A stretch of 64,000 nucleotides of DNA from Burkholderia multivorans ATCC BAA-247 (lineage in GTDB: Bacteria > Pseudomonadota > Gammaproteobacteria > Burkholderiales > Burkholderiaceae). The position numbers were made by a program, and so were the translations under genes. The notes beneath the pieces were generated by a model. It did no database searches. It saw only the letters and a program-made list of their open reading frames with translations, and was not told where the DNA came from. Position 1 is the first letter of the stretch. Each line of letters opens with the position of its first letter. The stretch lies in NCBI RefSeq assembly GCF_000959525.1, contig NZ_CP009832.1, forward strand, positions 2,418,001 through 2,482,000, written 5' to 3'. This document shows positions 9,235-18,500 of the stretch, piece after piece.

Positions 9235-10650
9235 TTACAGCGAGTAGTACATCTCGAACTCGATCGGATGCGTCGTCATGCGGAACTTCGCCAGCTCCTG
9301 CTCCTTCAGCGCGAGGTACGCGTCGATCATGCCGTCCGTGAACACGCCGCCGCGCGTCAGGAACTCGCGATCCTTGTCGAGCGCTTCGAGCGCCTGATCG
9401 AGGCCCGCGCAGACGGTCGGGATCTTTGCATCCTCTTCCGGCGGCAGGTCGTACAGGTTCTTGTCCGCTGCTTCGCCCGGATGGATCTTGTTCTGCACGC
9501 CGTCCAGACCGGCCATCATCAGCGCCGAGAAGCAGAGGTACGGGTTCGCCATCGGATCCGGGAAGCGCGTTTCGATACGGCGGCCCTTCGGGTTCGACAC
9601 GTGCGGAATGCGGATCGATGCCGAACGGTTGCGTGCCGAGTACGCGAGCTTGACCGGCGCCTCGAAGTGCGGGACCAGACGCTTGTACGAGTTCGTCGTC
9701 GGGTTCGTGATCGCGTTCAGCGCGCGGGCGTGCTTGATGATCCCGCCGATGTAGAACAGCGCGAATTCCGACAGGCCGGCATAGCCGTTGCCCGCGAACA
9801 GGTTCTGGCCGTCCTTCCAGATCGACTGGTGAACGTGCATGCCCGAACCGTTGTCGCCGACGACCGGCTTCGGCATGAACGTCGCCGTCTTGCCGTACGA
9901 GTGCGCGACGTTGTGGATGATGTACTTCGACCATTGCGTCCAGTCGGCGCGCTGCACGAGCGTCGAGAACTTCGTGCCGATTTCGTTCTGGCCCTGGCCT
10001 GCCACTTCGTGGTGGTGCACTTCGACCGGAATGCCGAGTTGTTCGAGCAGCAGGCACATTTCCGAACGCATGTCCTGGAACGTATCGACCGGCGCGACCG
10101 GGAAGTAGCCGCCCTTCGTGCCCGGACGGTGGCCCGTGTTGCCGCCTTCGAATTCCTTGCCGGCCGACCACGGTGCTTCTTCCGAGTTGATCTTCACGAA
10201 GCAGCCCGACATGTCCGTGTTCCACTGGACCGAGTCGAAGATGAAGAATTCCGGCTCCGGACCGAAGTACGCGGTGTCGCCCAGGCCCGTGCTCTTCAGG
10301 TACGCTTCCGCGCGCTTCGCGAGCGAACGCGGATCGCGCTCGTAGCCCTTGCCGTCCGCCGGCTCGACCACGTCGCAGGTCAGCACGAGCGTCGACTCTT
10401 CGTAGAACGGGTCGATGAACGCAGCGCTCGGATCCGGCATGAGCAGCATGTCCGACGCCTCGATGCCCTTCCAGCCCGCGATCGACGAGCCGTCGAACGC
10501 ATGGCCGCTTTCGAACTTGTCTTCGTCAAACGCCGAAACCGGCACCGACACGTGCTGCTCCTTGCCGCGCGTATCCGTGAAGCGGAAATCGACAAACTTG
10601 ACGTCCTCGTCCTTCACGAGCTGCATGACGTCGGCGACGGTTTTACTCAT
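9235..10650 (-). CDS. glnA: Glutamine synthetase type I
   Basis: This 471-residue GSI-beta enzyme makes glutamine from glutamate, ammonia and ATP. It has the N-terminal beta-grasp domain and the catalytic motifs [21 protein letters not shown] and [16 protein letters not shown]. The adenylylation site is Tyr in NLYDLPPEE (about residue 400), so activity should be controlled by GlnE-type adenylylation. It heads the glnA-ntrB-ntrC cluster and has a sigma-54 promoter and NtrC-like sites upstream. A second, GS-like gene at 29619 lacks this tyrosine motif and belongs to polyamine catabolism. Confidence 0.97.
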   Translation of the reverse strand: MSKTVADVMQLVKDEDVKFVDFRFTDTRGKEQHVSVPVSAFDEDKFESGHAFDGSSIAGWKGIEASDMLLMPDPSAAFIDPFYEESTLVLTCDVVEPADGKGYERDPRSLAKRAEAYLKSTGLGDTAYFGPEPEFFIFDSVQWNTDMSGCFVKINSEEAPWSAGKEFEGGNTGHRPGTKGGYFPVAPVDTFQDMRSEMCLLLEQLGIPVEVHHHEVAGQGQNEIGTKFSTLVQRADWTQWSKYIIHNVAHSYGKTATFMPKPVVGDNGSGMHVHQSIWKDGQNLFAGNGYAGLSEFALFYIGGIIKHARALNAITNPTTNSYKRLVPHFEAPVKLAYSARNRSASIRIPHVSNPKGRRIETRFPDPMANPYLCFSALMMAGLDGVQNKIHPGEAADKNLYDLPPEEDAKIPTVCAGLDQALEALDKDREFLTRGGVFTDGMIDAYLALKEQELAKFRMTTHPIEFEMYYSL

Positions 10651-10753
10651 AACCTCTTCTCCTGATTGAACAATTCCGGCGGACTGGGAACCGCCTCGTT
10701 TATCGAGCTGATCGGGCCCGTGCGCAGCGCCCCGATTCGACCGAATTCTTTAA

Positions 10754-10769
10754 AGCAGCTTCCGTGCCA
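10754..10769 (-). promoter_or_regulatory. Sigma-54 (RpoN) promoter of glnA
   Basis: The minus strand reads TGGCACGGAAGCTGCT. The -24 GG and -12 GC are separated by exactly 10 bases, as sigma-54 requires, with one mismatch from the TTGC[AT] -12 consensus. The predicted start is about 90 bases before the glnA ATG. Confidence 0.8.
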
Positions 10770-10868
10770 GCATGTGCTCTTCGCATGCGAATCGCGCAGA
10801 GAGCTTGCTGCGTCGGGGCGCCGCTGCGCAGTTGCGGGGCGTCGCCCGCCGTATTGCGTTGCGCCGAT

Positions 10869-10883
10869 GCACCGTACGAGTGC
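10869..10883. promoter_or_regulatory. NtrC-like enhancer site 1 upstream of glnA
   Basis: GCACCGTACGAGTGC is a near-palindrome. It has the GCACC / GGTGC-type arms of the NtrC consensus with one mismatch in the right arm. It lies roughly 130 bases upstream of the predicted sigma-54 start. Confidence 0.65.
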
Positions 10884-10938
10884 AGCAGCCGCGCTACGCG
10901 CGTCCGAACGTTTCGTTTTGGTGCATGCGCGCCATTCT

Positions 10939-10953
10939 GCACCTTTTTGGTGA
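10939..10953. promoter_or_regulatory. NtrC-like enhancer site 2 upstream of glnA
   Basis: GCACCTTTTTGGTGA has GCACC and GGTGA arms around a 5-base spacer, with one arm mismatch. Its centre is 70 bases from site 1. A further half site (TGGTGC ending at 10924) lies between them. Confidence 0.65.
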
Positions 10954-11047
10954 GCGCGTGTGCGCGGTACGCGGGCGCTTGCCGGGAGACGCCCGCGCCG
11001 CGCGGCGGCGCTAGAATGCTCGTTTGACCGATACGGAGACTCCCGCC

Positions 11048-11512
11048 ATGAGTACGCTCGAACAGCTTTACGCGAAGGCCGACGAACGCCGCGCGCAAGG
11101 CTCGCTCAACTACGCCGGCGCACTGCTGCCGGCCGAGGCCTTCGAACTGCTGCAGCTCGATCCGTCCGCGCGCCTCGTCGACGTGCGCACGCGTGCGGAG
11201 CTCGACTGGATCGGCCGACCGCTCGTCGGCGACGGCCAGTATCTGCACGTCGAATGGTCGCGCTACCCGGGCGGCGTGCCGAACACCGAATTCCTCGACG
11301 AACTGCGCGCCGCCGTGTCGCCCGACACGCCGGTGCTGTTCCTGTGCCGCAGCGCGGCGCGCTCGAAGCTGGCCGCGGTCGCCGCCGCGCAGGCCGGCTT
11401 CCGCAAGGCCTTCGATCTGCTCGAAGGCTTCGAAGGCGCGAAGGACGCCGAAGGCCATCGCAAGACGGTCGACGGCTGGTGCTTCCGCAAGCTGCCCTGG
11501 ATCGGCGCCTGA
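11048..11512 (+). CDS. Rhodanese-like domain protein
   Basis: This 154-residue single-domain rhodanese-like protein probably carries a sulfane sulfur on the Cys of FLCRSAARS. That loop and the VDVRTRAELDWIG segment are the rhodanese hallmarks. The substrate is unknown. I chose the ATG giving MSTLEQLYAKADERR; a TTG 24 bases upstream is possible but less likely. The gene is alone, divergent from glnA across the shared regulatory gap and convergent with the next gene. No signal peptide or membrane segment is seen. Confidence 0.88.
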   Translation: MSTLEQLYAKADERRAQGSLNYAGALLPAEAFELLQLDPSARLVDVRTRAELDWIGRPLVGDGQYLHVEWSRYPGGVPNTEFLDELRAAVSPDTPVLFLCRSAARSKLAAVAAAQAGFRKAFDLLEGFEGAKDAEGHRKTVDGWCFRKLPWIGA

Positions 11513-11633
11513 CCGCACGCCGCTGCCGGTCGCGTCATCGTCGAGCCGCGCGATGACATGCCGATGACGGGCCGCCCTGCGCGGCCCGACGCCACCCTAC
11601 GCCCCTGGCTGGCCCGCGTGCCGGCCGCCGCGA

Positions 11634-12452
11634 TTACGCGCGCGGCGCGGCGGCCGGCTCGACGATGTCGCCGCCGAGCAGATGCACGCCTTCGCGCAAT
11701 TTCACGAACGCGGCCGCGACCGCTTCGGGCTCGCCCTTGACGCCGAGGTCGATATGGCGGCGCGCATAGATGCCGCCGCGCTCCGCGTCGCCGACGCTCG
11801 GCAGGCTGAACACGCGCACGCCGGGAAAGTCGCGCTCGATCTTCTCCATCAGCGGCGTCAGCGTCGATTCCGGCAGCTCGAACACGTACAGCGAGCGCTC
11901 CTCGTGCGGCGTCGCGTGATGCAGGTGCGCGTACTTCGTGTCGAGCACCCATTCGATCATCGGCCACGCCATTACCGGAAAGCCCGGCACGAAATGCAGA
12001 TCGCCGACCGAAAAGCCCGGAATCCGGTTGTAGCCGTTCGGGATGATCGTCGCGCCGACCGGGAACACGCCCATGTTGAAGCGGTGGCGGTTCTCCGGCG
12101 AGTCGAAATCCACCGGACGGTCGGGATCGGCATGCGTCTCGCGGATCCGCTCCGCGATCAGCGCCTGCGCCTCCGGATGCAGTTCGAGCGGCACCCCGAG
12201 CGCCGCCGCCGCGCACTGGCGCGTATGGTCGTCCGGCGTCGCGCCGATGCCGCCCGTCGAGAACACGATGTCGCCCGAGGCGATCGCGCGCTTGAGCGTC
12301 GCGGTGATGCGCGCCGGATCGTCGCCGACGTATTCGGCCCAGTCGAGCGCAAGGCCGCGCGCGCCGAGCAGCTCGATGACCTTCGCCAGATGCTTGTCCT
12401 GCCGGCGGCCGGAGAGGATTTCGTCGCCGATGATGATGATGCCGATGCTCAT
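11634..12452 (-). CDS. Molybdopterin-binding domain protein (CinA N-terminal-like)
   Basis: This 272-residue protein has a MoCF/molybdopterin-binding fold like the N-terminal half of CinA, with GDEILSGRRQDKH near the N-terminus and STGGIGATPDDHT in the middle. It lacks the C-terminal nicotinamide-nucleotide amidase domain of full CinA, so deamidase activity is not expected. In CinA the corresponding domain has been linked to ADP-ribose pyrophosphatase activity; whether that applies here is unknown. Its ATG overlaps the stop of the EI24 gene by 4 bases (12449-12452), indicating translational coupling. Confidence 0.85.
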   Translation of the reverse strand: MSIGIIIIGDEILSGRRQDKHLAKVIELLGARGLALDWAEYVGDDPARITATLKRAIASGDIVFSTGGIGATPDDHTRQCAAAALGVPLELHPEAQALIAERIRETHADPDRPVDFDSPENRHRFNMGVFPVGATIIPNGYNRIPGFSVGDLHFVPGFPVMAWPMIEWVLDTKYAHLHHATPHEERSLYVFELPESTLTPLMEKIERDFPGVRVFSLPSVGDAERGGIYARRHIDLGVKGEPEAVAAAFVKLREGVHLLGGDIVEPAAAPRA

Positions 12453-13276
12453 GCGTGCCCCATGTCGATGGTGGTCGCGCGCGATGCCGCGCGCAGGTCT
12501 TCGAGCGCGCGCAGGCAGTAGTGCCCGAACCACAGCGCGGAGAAGACGAGAATGAAAGCGTAAACCCAGATCATCGCCGCCGCGACGAACGGAAACAGCA
12601 CCATCATCCAGACCGACGATACCCACACGAAGGTCGGAACGGTGCCGAGCAGCCCGGTCGCGATGCCGATGCCGATCAGCGGCCAGCGATGGCGCCGCAC
12701 GAGCGCGCGGCGCTCGTCGCGGCTTGCATGCAGCGCGAGCGCGTCGTAGGTCATCACGCGGTACGTGAGCCAGCCCCAGATCACCGGTGGCAGCAGCGCG
12801 AAGAACGGCGGGATCAGCCACAGCGGGATCGTGACGATCAGCAGCACGACGCCGACGATCGCCGCGCCCAGCGAATTGAACACGCTGCCGACGAAGGTGC
12901 CGCCGCGCTTCGCCTCCAGCGCGGCGAACTGCCGGTTCGACAGATGCTTGACGACGACCGGCATCGAGATCGACGCGATCAGCAGCAGCACGGTCAGCAC
13001 GATCAGCGGAATCGCGAGCGACACGACGACGAACGGCGCAACGACCGCATGCAGCTGCGACATCCCGATCGCGTCGAATGCGCGGTACAGCGCGGCGGTC
13101 AGCACGAAGCCGTCGAGCGCGCCGCGCGCGGCGTCGACGAGCGTCTGCCACGAGAACCAGAGCACGACGCCCCATAGCAGCGCCGATACGACGAACGGCA
13201 TCAGGGTGAGCCACAGCATGCGCGGGTGCAACGCGCTCGCCAGTGCGCGGACGAAGGAGCGCAGCAAGTCGTTCAT
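12449..13276 (-). CDS. EI24/CysZ-like integral membrane protein
   Basis: This 275-residue membrane protein has several hydrophobic segments (about 20-45, 70-105, 145-175, 205-255) and the layout of the EI24 domain family, which includes the sulfate transporter CysZ. The match is to the family, and sulfate transport is not shown. Translation is coupled to the downstream molybdopterin-binding gene through an ATGA overlap. It is separated from the upstream sterol-desaturase gene by a 109-bp gap with a strong hairpin, so the pair probably has its own promoter. Confidence 0.8.
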   Translation of the reverse strand: MNDLLRSFVRALASALHPRMLWLTLMPFVVSALLWGVVLWFSWQTLVDAARGALDGFVLTAALYRAFDAIGMSQLHAVVAPFVVVSLAIPLIVLTVLLLIASISMPVVVKHLSNRQFAALEAKRGGTFVGSVFNSLGAAIVGVVLLIVTIPLWLIPPFFALLPPVIWGWLTYRVMTYDALALHASRDERRALVRRHRWPLIGIGIATGLLGTVPTFVWVSSVWMMVLFPFVAAAMIWVYAFILVFSALWFGHYCLRALEDLRAASRATTIDMGHA

Positions 13277-13319
13277 GCGAGCCTGTATCGACGAAGAAAA
13301 ACGGGGAAAGGATAAACCA

Positions 13320-13355
13320 CACGGCCCGCATGCGCCAAAGCGCAGGCGGGCCGTG
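13320..13355 (-). terminator. Strong hairpin after the sterol-desaturase gene, terminator-like
   Basis: A 10-bp perfect stem (13320-13329 with 13346-13355) encloses a second inner 5-bp stem (13331-13335 with 13340-13344). On the minus strand it is followed by TGGTTTATCC, a poor T tract. It may terminate the desaturase/beta-propeller transcript. Confidence 0.5.
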
Positions 13356-13385
13356 CGAGCGGGCGATGCACGCGGGACGGGCCGA

Positions 13386-14363
13386 TCAGGCCGACGACGC
13401 GGCGCCGCGCTTGGCGGGGAACAGGCGACGGAAGATCCGCGCGAACGCGAGGCCGTGCTGCGCCCAGAAGCCGTCGCCGTACGAAATGCCTTCGACCTGT
13501 TCGCGGATGCCGGTCGGCTCGACCGTGCGATTCCACGACGCCGTGCCGAACATCATGTCCCACCACGGAAACAGCACGCCGAAGTTGCAGCCGTACTTCG
13601 TGCCTTCGTGCCCGTAGCCGACCGCGTGATGACGGCGATGGAAGGTCGGGCTGACGAGCAGCCGCTCGCCGAGCCGGCCGTACGACAGGCGCGCATTCGT
13701 GTGCTGAATGCTCTGCAGGAAGTTCGTGACAGCCGTGAGCACGACGAACTGCGACGGCGTCACGCCGATCACGAGCGCGATCGCCGCGAAGAAGCACGAC
13801 TGGATCACGTCGTCGAGCAGGTGGTTGCGATCGTCGCACCACAGCGACATCTGCCGCTGGCTGTGGTGCACCGCGTGCAGCTCCCACCAGACGCCGAACT
13901 TGTGCTGCCAGCGGTGATACCAGTAGCCGGCGAAGTCGAGCACGACGAGGTAGATCGCGAACGCGACGATCGGCTGCGATGTGACGCCCGGCCACAGATA
14001 GTCGAGATTGAAGTTCGCGATGCCGTGCAGTCGCAGCCAGGCCTGGAAGCGGTCGAACAGCGGCTGCAGCGCGAAGAAGAAAAACAGCGAATAGATGCCG
14101 AGCTTCGCGATCGCCGTATAGATCACGTCGACGCGCACCGCCTTGCGGTCCTTCCACCGCTCGACCGGCCGCAGCGCCTCGAGCGGGCGCAGCAGCACGA
14201 ACATCAGCACCATCTGCAGCGCGCCGATGATCACCCAGTACAGCGCGTCGTAGGTGTCCTCGTCATAGTCCATCAGGTTGAACTTGAAGAGGAGCGGCTG
14301 CACGACGTCGACGTACAGCCAGGTCTGGATGTCCGAGACGAACGCGTCGATCAGATGCAGCAT
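13386..14363 (-). CDS. Sterol desaturase / fatty acid hydroxylase family membrane protein
   Basis: This 325-residue di-iron membrane hydroxylase/desaturase has all the His clusters: HRWQH (150-154), HAVHH (163-167) and FHRRHH (241-246), plus several membrane segments. The substrate is unknown; homologues act on sterols, hopanoids, fatty acyl chains or carotenoids. I chose the ATG giving MLHLIDAF; the frame upstream is not family-like and overlaps the beta-propeller gene. It follows the beta-propeller gene with a 16-base gap, so the two are almost certainly cotranscribed. Confidence 0.88.
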   Translation of the reverse strand: MLHLIDAFVSDIQTWLYVDVVQPLLFKFNLMDYDEDTYDALYWVIIGALQMVLMFVLLRPLEALRPVERWKDRKAVRVDVIYTAIAKLGIYSLFFFFALQPLFDRFQAWLRLHGIANFNLDYLWPGVTSQPIVAFAIYLVVLDFAGYWYHRWQHKFGVWWELHAVHHSQRQMSLWCDDRNHLLDDVIQSCFFAAIALVIGVTPSQFVVLTAVTNFLQSIQHTNARLSYGRLGERLLVSPTFHRRHHAVGYGHEGTKYGCNFGVLFPWWDMMFGTASWNRTVEPTGIREQVEGISYGDGFWAQHGLAFARIFRRLFPAKRGAASSA

Positions 14364-14379
14364 GTTCCGCCCCCGTCCG

Positions 14380-15369
14380 TCACGCGCCGTTCGCCGCCTT
14401 CCACGGCGCACGGTCGTAAAAGTAGATGCCGTGCGGCGAGCGGCCGACCGCGATCGTCTGCACGAGCTTGCGCGACGCGAGATCGATGATCCCGACCTTC
14501 TTCGCGAAGCGGAACGTCACCCACAGCGTCTTCTTGTCGGCCGACAGTTCCATGTCGTCCGGGCCCGGCAGCAGCCCCGTGATGTCGCCGACGTTGGTCA
14601 GCGTGTTCTCGTCGATGATGCTGATCGTATTCGCGACGCGGTTCGTGACCGCGACGTGCGTGCCGTCGGCGAGCGAGCGGAAGTTGTGCGCGCCCTTGCC
14701 CGTGTAGATCTGCTTGACGACCTTCTGGTTGCGCCAGTCGACGACCGCGACGTAGTCGGCGCCCGTCATGCCGACGAGCAGGTACTTGTCGTCGGGCGTC
14801 AGCCAGAGCCCGGCCGGCACCTTGCCGACCTTCATCTTCCACTTGACCGTCTGCGTCGGCAGATCGATCGCCGCGATCTCGCCGGACACCTGCAGCGAGA
14901 CGAGCAGCGTCTTGCTGTCCTTCGTGAACGCGAGGTGGCTCGGCATCACCGCGAGCGGCACGCGCTTCGCGAGATGCAGGTCGCGGCCGTCATACGTGTA
15001 GATATCGACGCGGTCGAGCCGCAGGCCAGCCGCCGCGAACCACTTGCGGTCGGGCGAGAAGCCGAGCTGGTACGGATCGTCGATGCCCTCGACGGTACGC
15101 TGCAGCTTGCCCGTCTTCGGATCGAGGAACATCAGGCTGTTCGAGACCGAATTTGCGACGATCAGCGACGAATTGTCGGGCGACGCCATCAGATGGTGCG
15201 GTTCCTTGCCGGTCGGCATCGTGCCGACGACTTCGCGGGTCTGCTGATCGATCAGGGAAAGCGTGGCTTCGGCCGAATTGAGGACGATCACGTTATTCGC
15301 GTGCGCGGCGGGCGCCAGCACGGCGGCGGCCAGCGCGAGCGTGCGGCCGAGGGAAAGGAAATTGCGCAT
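14380..15369 (-). CDS. Periplasmic YVTN-type beta-propeller protein
   Basis: This 329-residue exported beta-propeller has a signal peptide (basic start, hydrophobic core LALAAAVLAPA, probable cleavage after AHA). It then has repeated YVTN-style blades such as NNVIVLNSAEATLSLID and HVAVTNRVANTISIID. Related proteins sit next to PQQ-dependent dehydrogenases or c-type cytochromes, but none is present here. It is cotranscribed with the sterol-desaturase gene, so a role near membrane lipid or periplasmic redox is possible. I cannot assign a specific function. Confidence 0.85.
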   Translation of the reverse strand: MRNFLSLGRTLALAAAVLAPAAHANNVIVLNSAEATLSLIDQQTREVVGTMPTGKEPHHLMASPDNSSLIVANSVSNSLMFLDPKTGKLQRTVEGIDDPYQLGFSPDRKWFAAAGLRLDRVDIYTYDGRDLHLAKRVPLAVMPSHLAFTKDSKTLLVSLQVSGEIAAIDLPTQTVKWKMKVGKVPAGLWLTPDDKYLLVGMTGADYVAVVDWRNQKVVKQIYTGKGAHNFRSLADGTHVAVTNRVANTISIIDENTLTNVGDITGLLPGPDDMELSADKKTLWVTFRFAKKVGIIDLASRKLVQTIAVGRSPHGIYFYDRAPWKAANGA

Positions 15370-15542
15370 GAAGACTCACGTCGTGGGACAACCGTCATTG
15401 TAAAACGGCCGACCGGCCCGGCCGGTTGACCGGCGCCCGGTCTTATTGCGCCACTTCGACGCACGCCGCCGCAGCCGTGCCGGCGCGCGCCGCGCGATAC
15501 GGCTGGCCGCGCCGACGGTATCGCGCCGGAAACGCTGCCGCG

Positions 15543-18500
15543 CTAGCGCTGCATCGATTCCCAGACCTTGTACAGCCGCTTGACAGAGACCGGCATCGGC
15601 GTGCGCAGTTCCTGCGCAAACAGCGAAATGCGCAATTCCTCGAGCAGCCAGCGGAACTCGGCGAGCCGCGGGTCGACGACGCCGCCGCGCTGCGACACCG
15701 CGCGCTGGTACTGCTGGACGAGCGGCTGCAGCTCGCCGAGCTGCTTCGCGTCGCGGGCCGGATCGGCCTTCAGCTTGTCGATCCGCAGTGCGATGCCCTT
15801 CAGGTAGCGCGGGAAATGCACGAGCTGCGCGTAAGGCGTGTCGATCACGAAGCGCTTGCCGATCAGCGCCGACAGCTGCTGCTGCAGGTCCGCGTGCGCC
15901 TGCGCGAACGGCTTCGCCTGCGCGAGCTTCTTCACGACGCCCGCGTATTCGGTGAGGATCTGCCCGACGAGCCGCGCGATTTCCTGCGCGAGCAGGTTCA
16001 GCCGGCTGCGGCCTTCGTCGCGCCGCGCATGAAAGCTCGCGTCGTCGTCCGGCAGCGGGTCCTGCAGGCACGCGCGATCGAGCGCCGTATCGATCAGCTG
16101 ATCGCGCAGCTCGTCCTGCGTGCCGAGCGACATGTACTGCATCGCCATCTCGCGCAGGCCCGGCAGGTTCTTCTCGAGATACTTGATCGGCTCCTTCAGC
16201 TGCAGCGCGAACAGCCGGCGCAGCCCCGCACGGTGGATCCGCGCGGCTTCCTCGGGCGAATCGAACACCTCGACGTCGCAGTGCGTGCCGCGATCGACGA
16301 GCGCCGGATAGCCGTACAGCGTCTGGCCGCGCCGCCGGATCTCCAGCAGCTCGGGCAGCTTGCCGAAGTTCCACGTCGTCAGGTTCTCGTACAGTGCGGT
16401 CGCGCCCGGCTCGGGCGCGGCGAGCGTCTGCGGTGCGACGGTTTTGCCGCCCTTCGCGCCGCGGCCGTCCTTGCCGGCGGGCTCGCCCGACGCGGCCGGC
16501 GCGGTGCCGCCGTCGGCATCGGCGCCGACCGCGAGCGTCGACGCCGCCGCGATCTTCTGGAACTGCTGCTGCGCCTGCGCGCCGAGTTCCTGTCGAAGCT
16601 GCGCGAGATTGCGCCCCATCGCGAGCTGGCGGCCGTGCTCGTCGATCACCTTGAAGTTCATGAACAGGTGCGCGGGCAACGTCTCGAGCTTGAAGTCGGC
16701 CGCTTTCATCGCGACCTGCGTCTGCTCGCGCACGTCGGCGATCAGCGCTTCGACGAGACCGCCCGCGCCGAAGCGCTCGCGGCCCGTGCGTTCGACGAAG
16801 CCGGCCGCGTAGTCGGGCAGCGGCACGCAATGCCGGCGCAGCTTCTGCGGCAGCGATTTCAGCAGCAGCTGCACCTTCTCCTTCAGCATTCCCGGCACCA
16901 GCCACTCGCAGCGGCGCGCATCGACCTGGTTCAGTGCGTACAGCGGCACCGCGAGCGTCACGCCGTCGCGCGGCGAGCCCGGCTCGAAATGGTAGGTCAG
17001 CGCCATCTCGACGCCCGCCATCGTCGCGCGCTTCGGGAACAGCTCGGTCGTCACGCCGGCCGCCTCGTGACGCATCAGGTCGTCGCGCGACAGGTACAGC
17101 AGGCGCAGCTTGTCGTCCGGCTGGCCGCTCTTTTTCACTTCGTCGCGATACCAGCGCTCGAACGCGGCGCCCGTATGAATGCCCGCCGGAATCGCGTGGT
17201 CGTAGAACGCATAGATCAGCTCGTCGTCGACCAGCACGTCCTGTCGGCGCGACTTGTGCTCGAGCTGCTCGATGTCGGCGAGCAGCTTGCGGTTGTGCGC
17301 GAAGAACGGCAGCTTCGTGTCGAACTCGCCGTCGACGAGCGCGCCGCGAATGAACAGCTCGCGCGCGCGTGCCGGGTCCTGCCTGCCGAACGCGACGCGT
17401 CGCCGATGGTAGATCGGCAGCCCGTAGAGCGTCGCGCGCTCGAACGCGCTGACCTGCGCCGGCCGCTTCTCCCAGTGCGGCTCCGACAGCGATTTCTTCA
17501 GCAGATGCGCGCCGACCTTCTCGACCCATTCGGGCTCGATCTTCGCGAGGCAGCGCGCGTACAGCCGGCTCGTCTCGACGAGTTCCGCCGCCATCACCCA
17601 GCGGCCGGCCTTCTTCGCGAGCGCGGAACCCGGCCACAGGTAGAACTTGATCCCGCGCGCACCGAGATAGTGCGGATCGTCGTCGGCCTTGAGGCCGAGG
17701 TTGCCGAGCAGGCCCGTCAACAGGGCCAGATGCACCTGCTCGTACGTCGCCTCCGATTCGTTGAGCCGCCAGCCGTGTTCGCGCACGACCGTCAGCAGCT
17801 GCGAGTGCACGTCGCGCCATTCGCGCAGCCGCAGATGCGACAGGAAGTTCTGCCGGCATGCGTCGACGAGTTGCCGGTTCGACTTCTTGTGCGCGACCGC
17901 TTCCTCGAACCACGACCAGATCTTCAGCCACTGCAGGAATTCCGAGCGCTCGTCGGCAAAGCGTCGATGCGCCTGGTCGGCCTGCTCCTGCGCGTCGATC
18001 GGGCGGTCGCGCGGGTCCTGCACGGACAGCGCGCTCGCGATGATCAGCACCTCGCGCAGCGACTGCTGGTCGCGTGCGGCCAGGATCATCCGGCCGACGC
18101 GCGGATCGAGCGGCAGCCGTGCGAGTTCGCGGCCGAGCGGCGTCAGCGCGTTGTCGTCGTCGACCGCGCCGAGTTCGTTCAGTAGCTGATAGCCGTCCGC
18201 GATCGCGCGCCCGGGCGGCGGCTCGAGGAACGGGAACGACTCGATCGCCGTCAGATGCAGCGACTTCATCCGCAGGATCACCGAGGCGAGCGACGAGCGC
18301 AGGATCTCCGGATCGGTAAAGCGCGCGCGCGCCTGGAAGTCGCTTTCGTCGTACAGGCGGATGCAGATGCCGTCCGCGACGCGGCCGCAGCGGCCCGCGC
18401 GCTGGTTCGCGGCCGCCTGCGAGATCGGCTCGACCTGCAGCTGCTCGACCTTGTTCCGGTACGAATAGCGCTTCACGCGCGCGAGGCCCGTGTCGACGAC

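Larger units (their letters stand above)
10651..11047. other. 397-bp regulatory gap between glnA and the rhodanese gene
   Basis: There is no credible coding frame here. The gap carries the glnA sigma-54 promoter (10754-10769), two NtrC-like dyads (10869-10883 and 10939-10953), and a TAGAAT-like -10 (11012-11017) for the rhodanese gene without an obvious -35. Confidence 0.7.

Noticed and set aside
11569-11587. 7-bp GGGCCGC/GCGGCCC stem after the rhodanese gene as a terminator
   Set aside because: It has no T tract on either strand, and such stems are common by chance at this GC content.
15400-15442. GGCC-rich inverted sequence between hrpA and the beta-propeller gene as a terminator
   Set aside because: The stem is imperfect and several pairings compete. 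The short TTTT that follows is not positioned well enough to call it.
15426-18185. A long open frame (over 900 codons) on the plus strand opposite hrpA
   Set aside because: It is antisense to a well-supported helicase, has no recognisable motif and is Arg/Ala/Leu-rich. Long antisense frames are expected in high-GC DNA where stop codons are rare.
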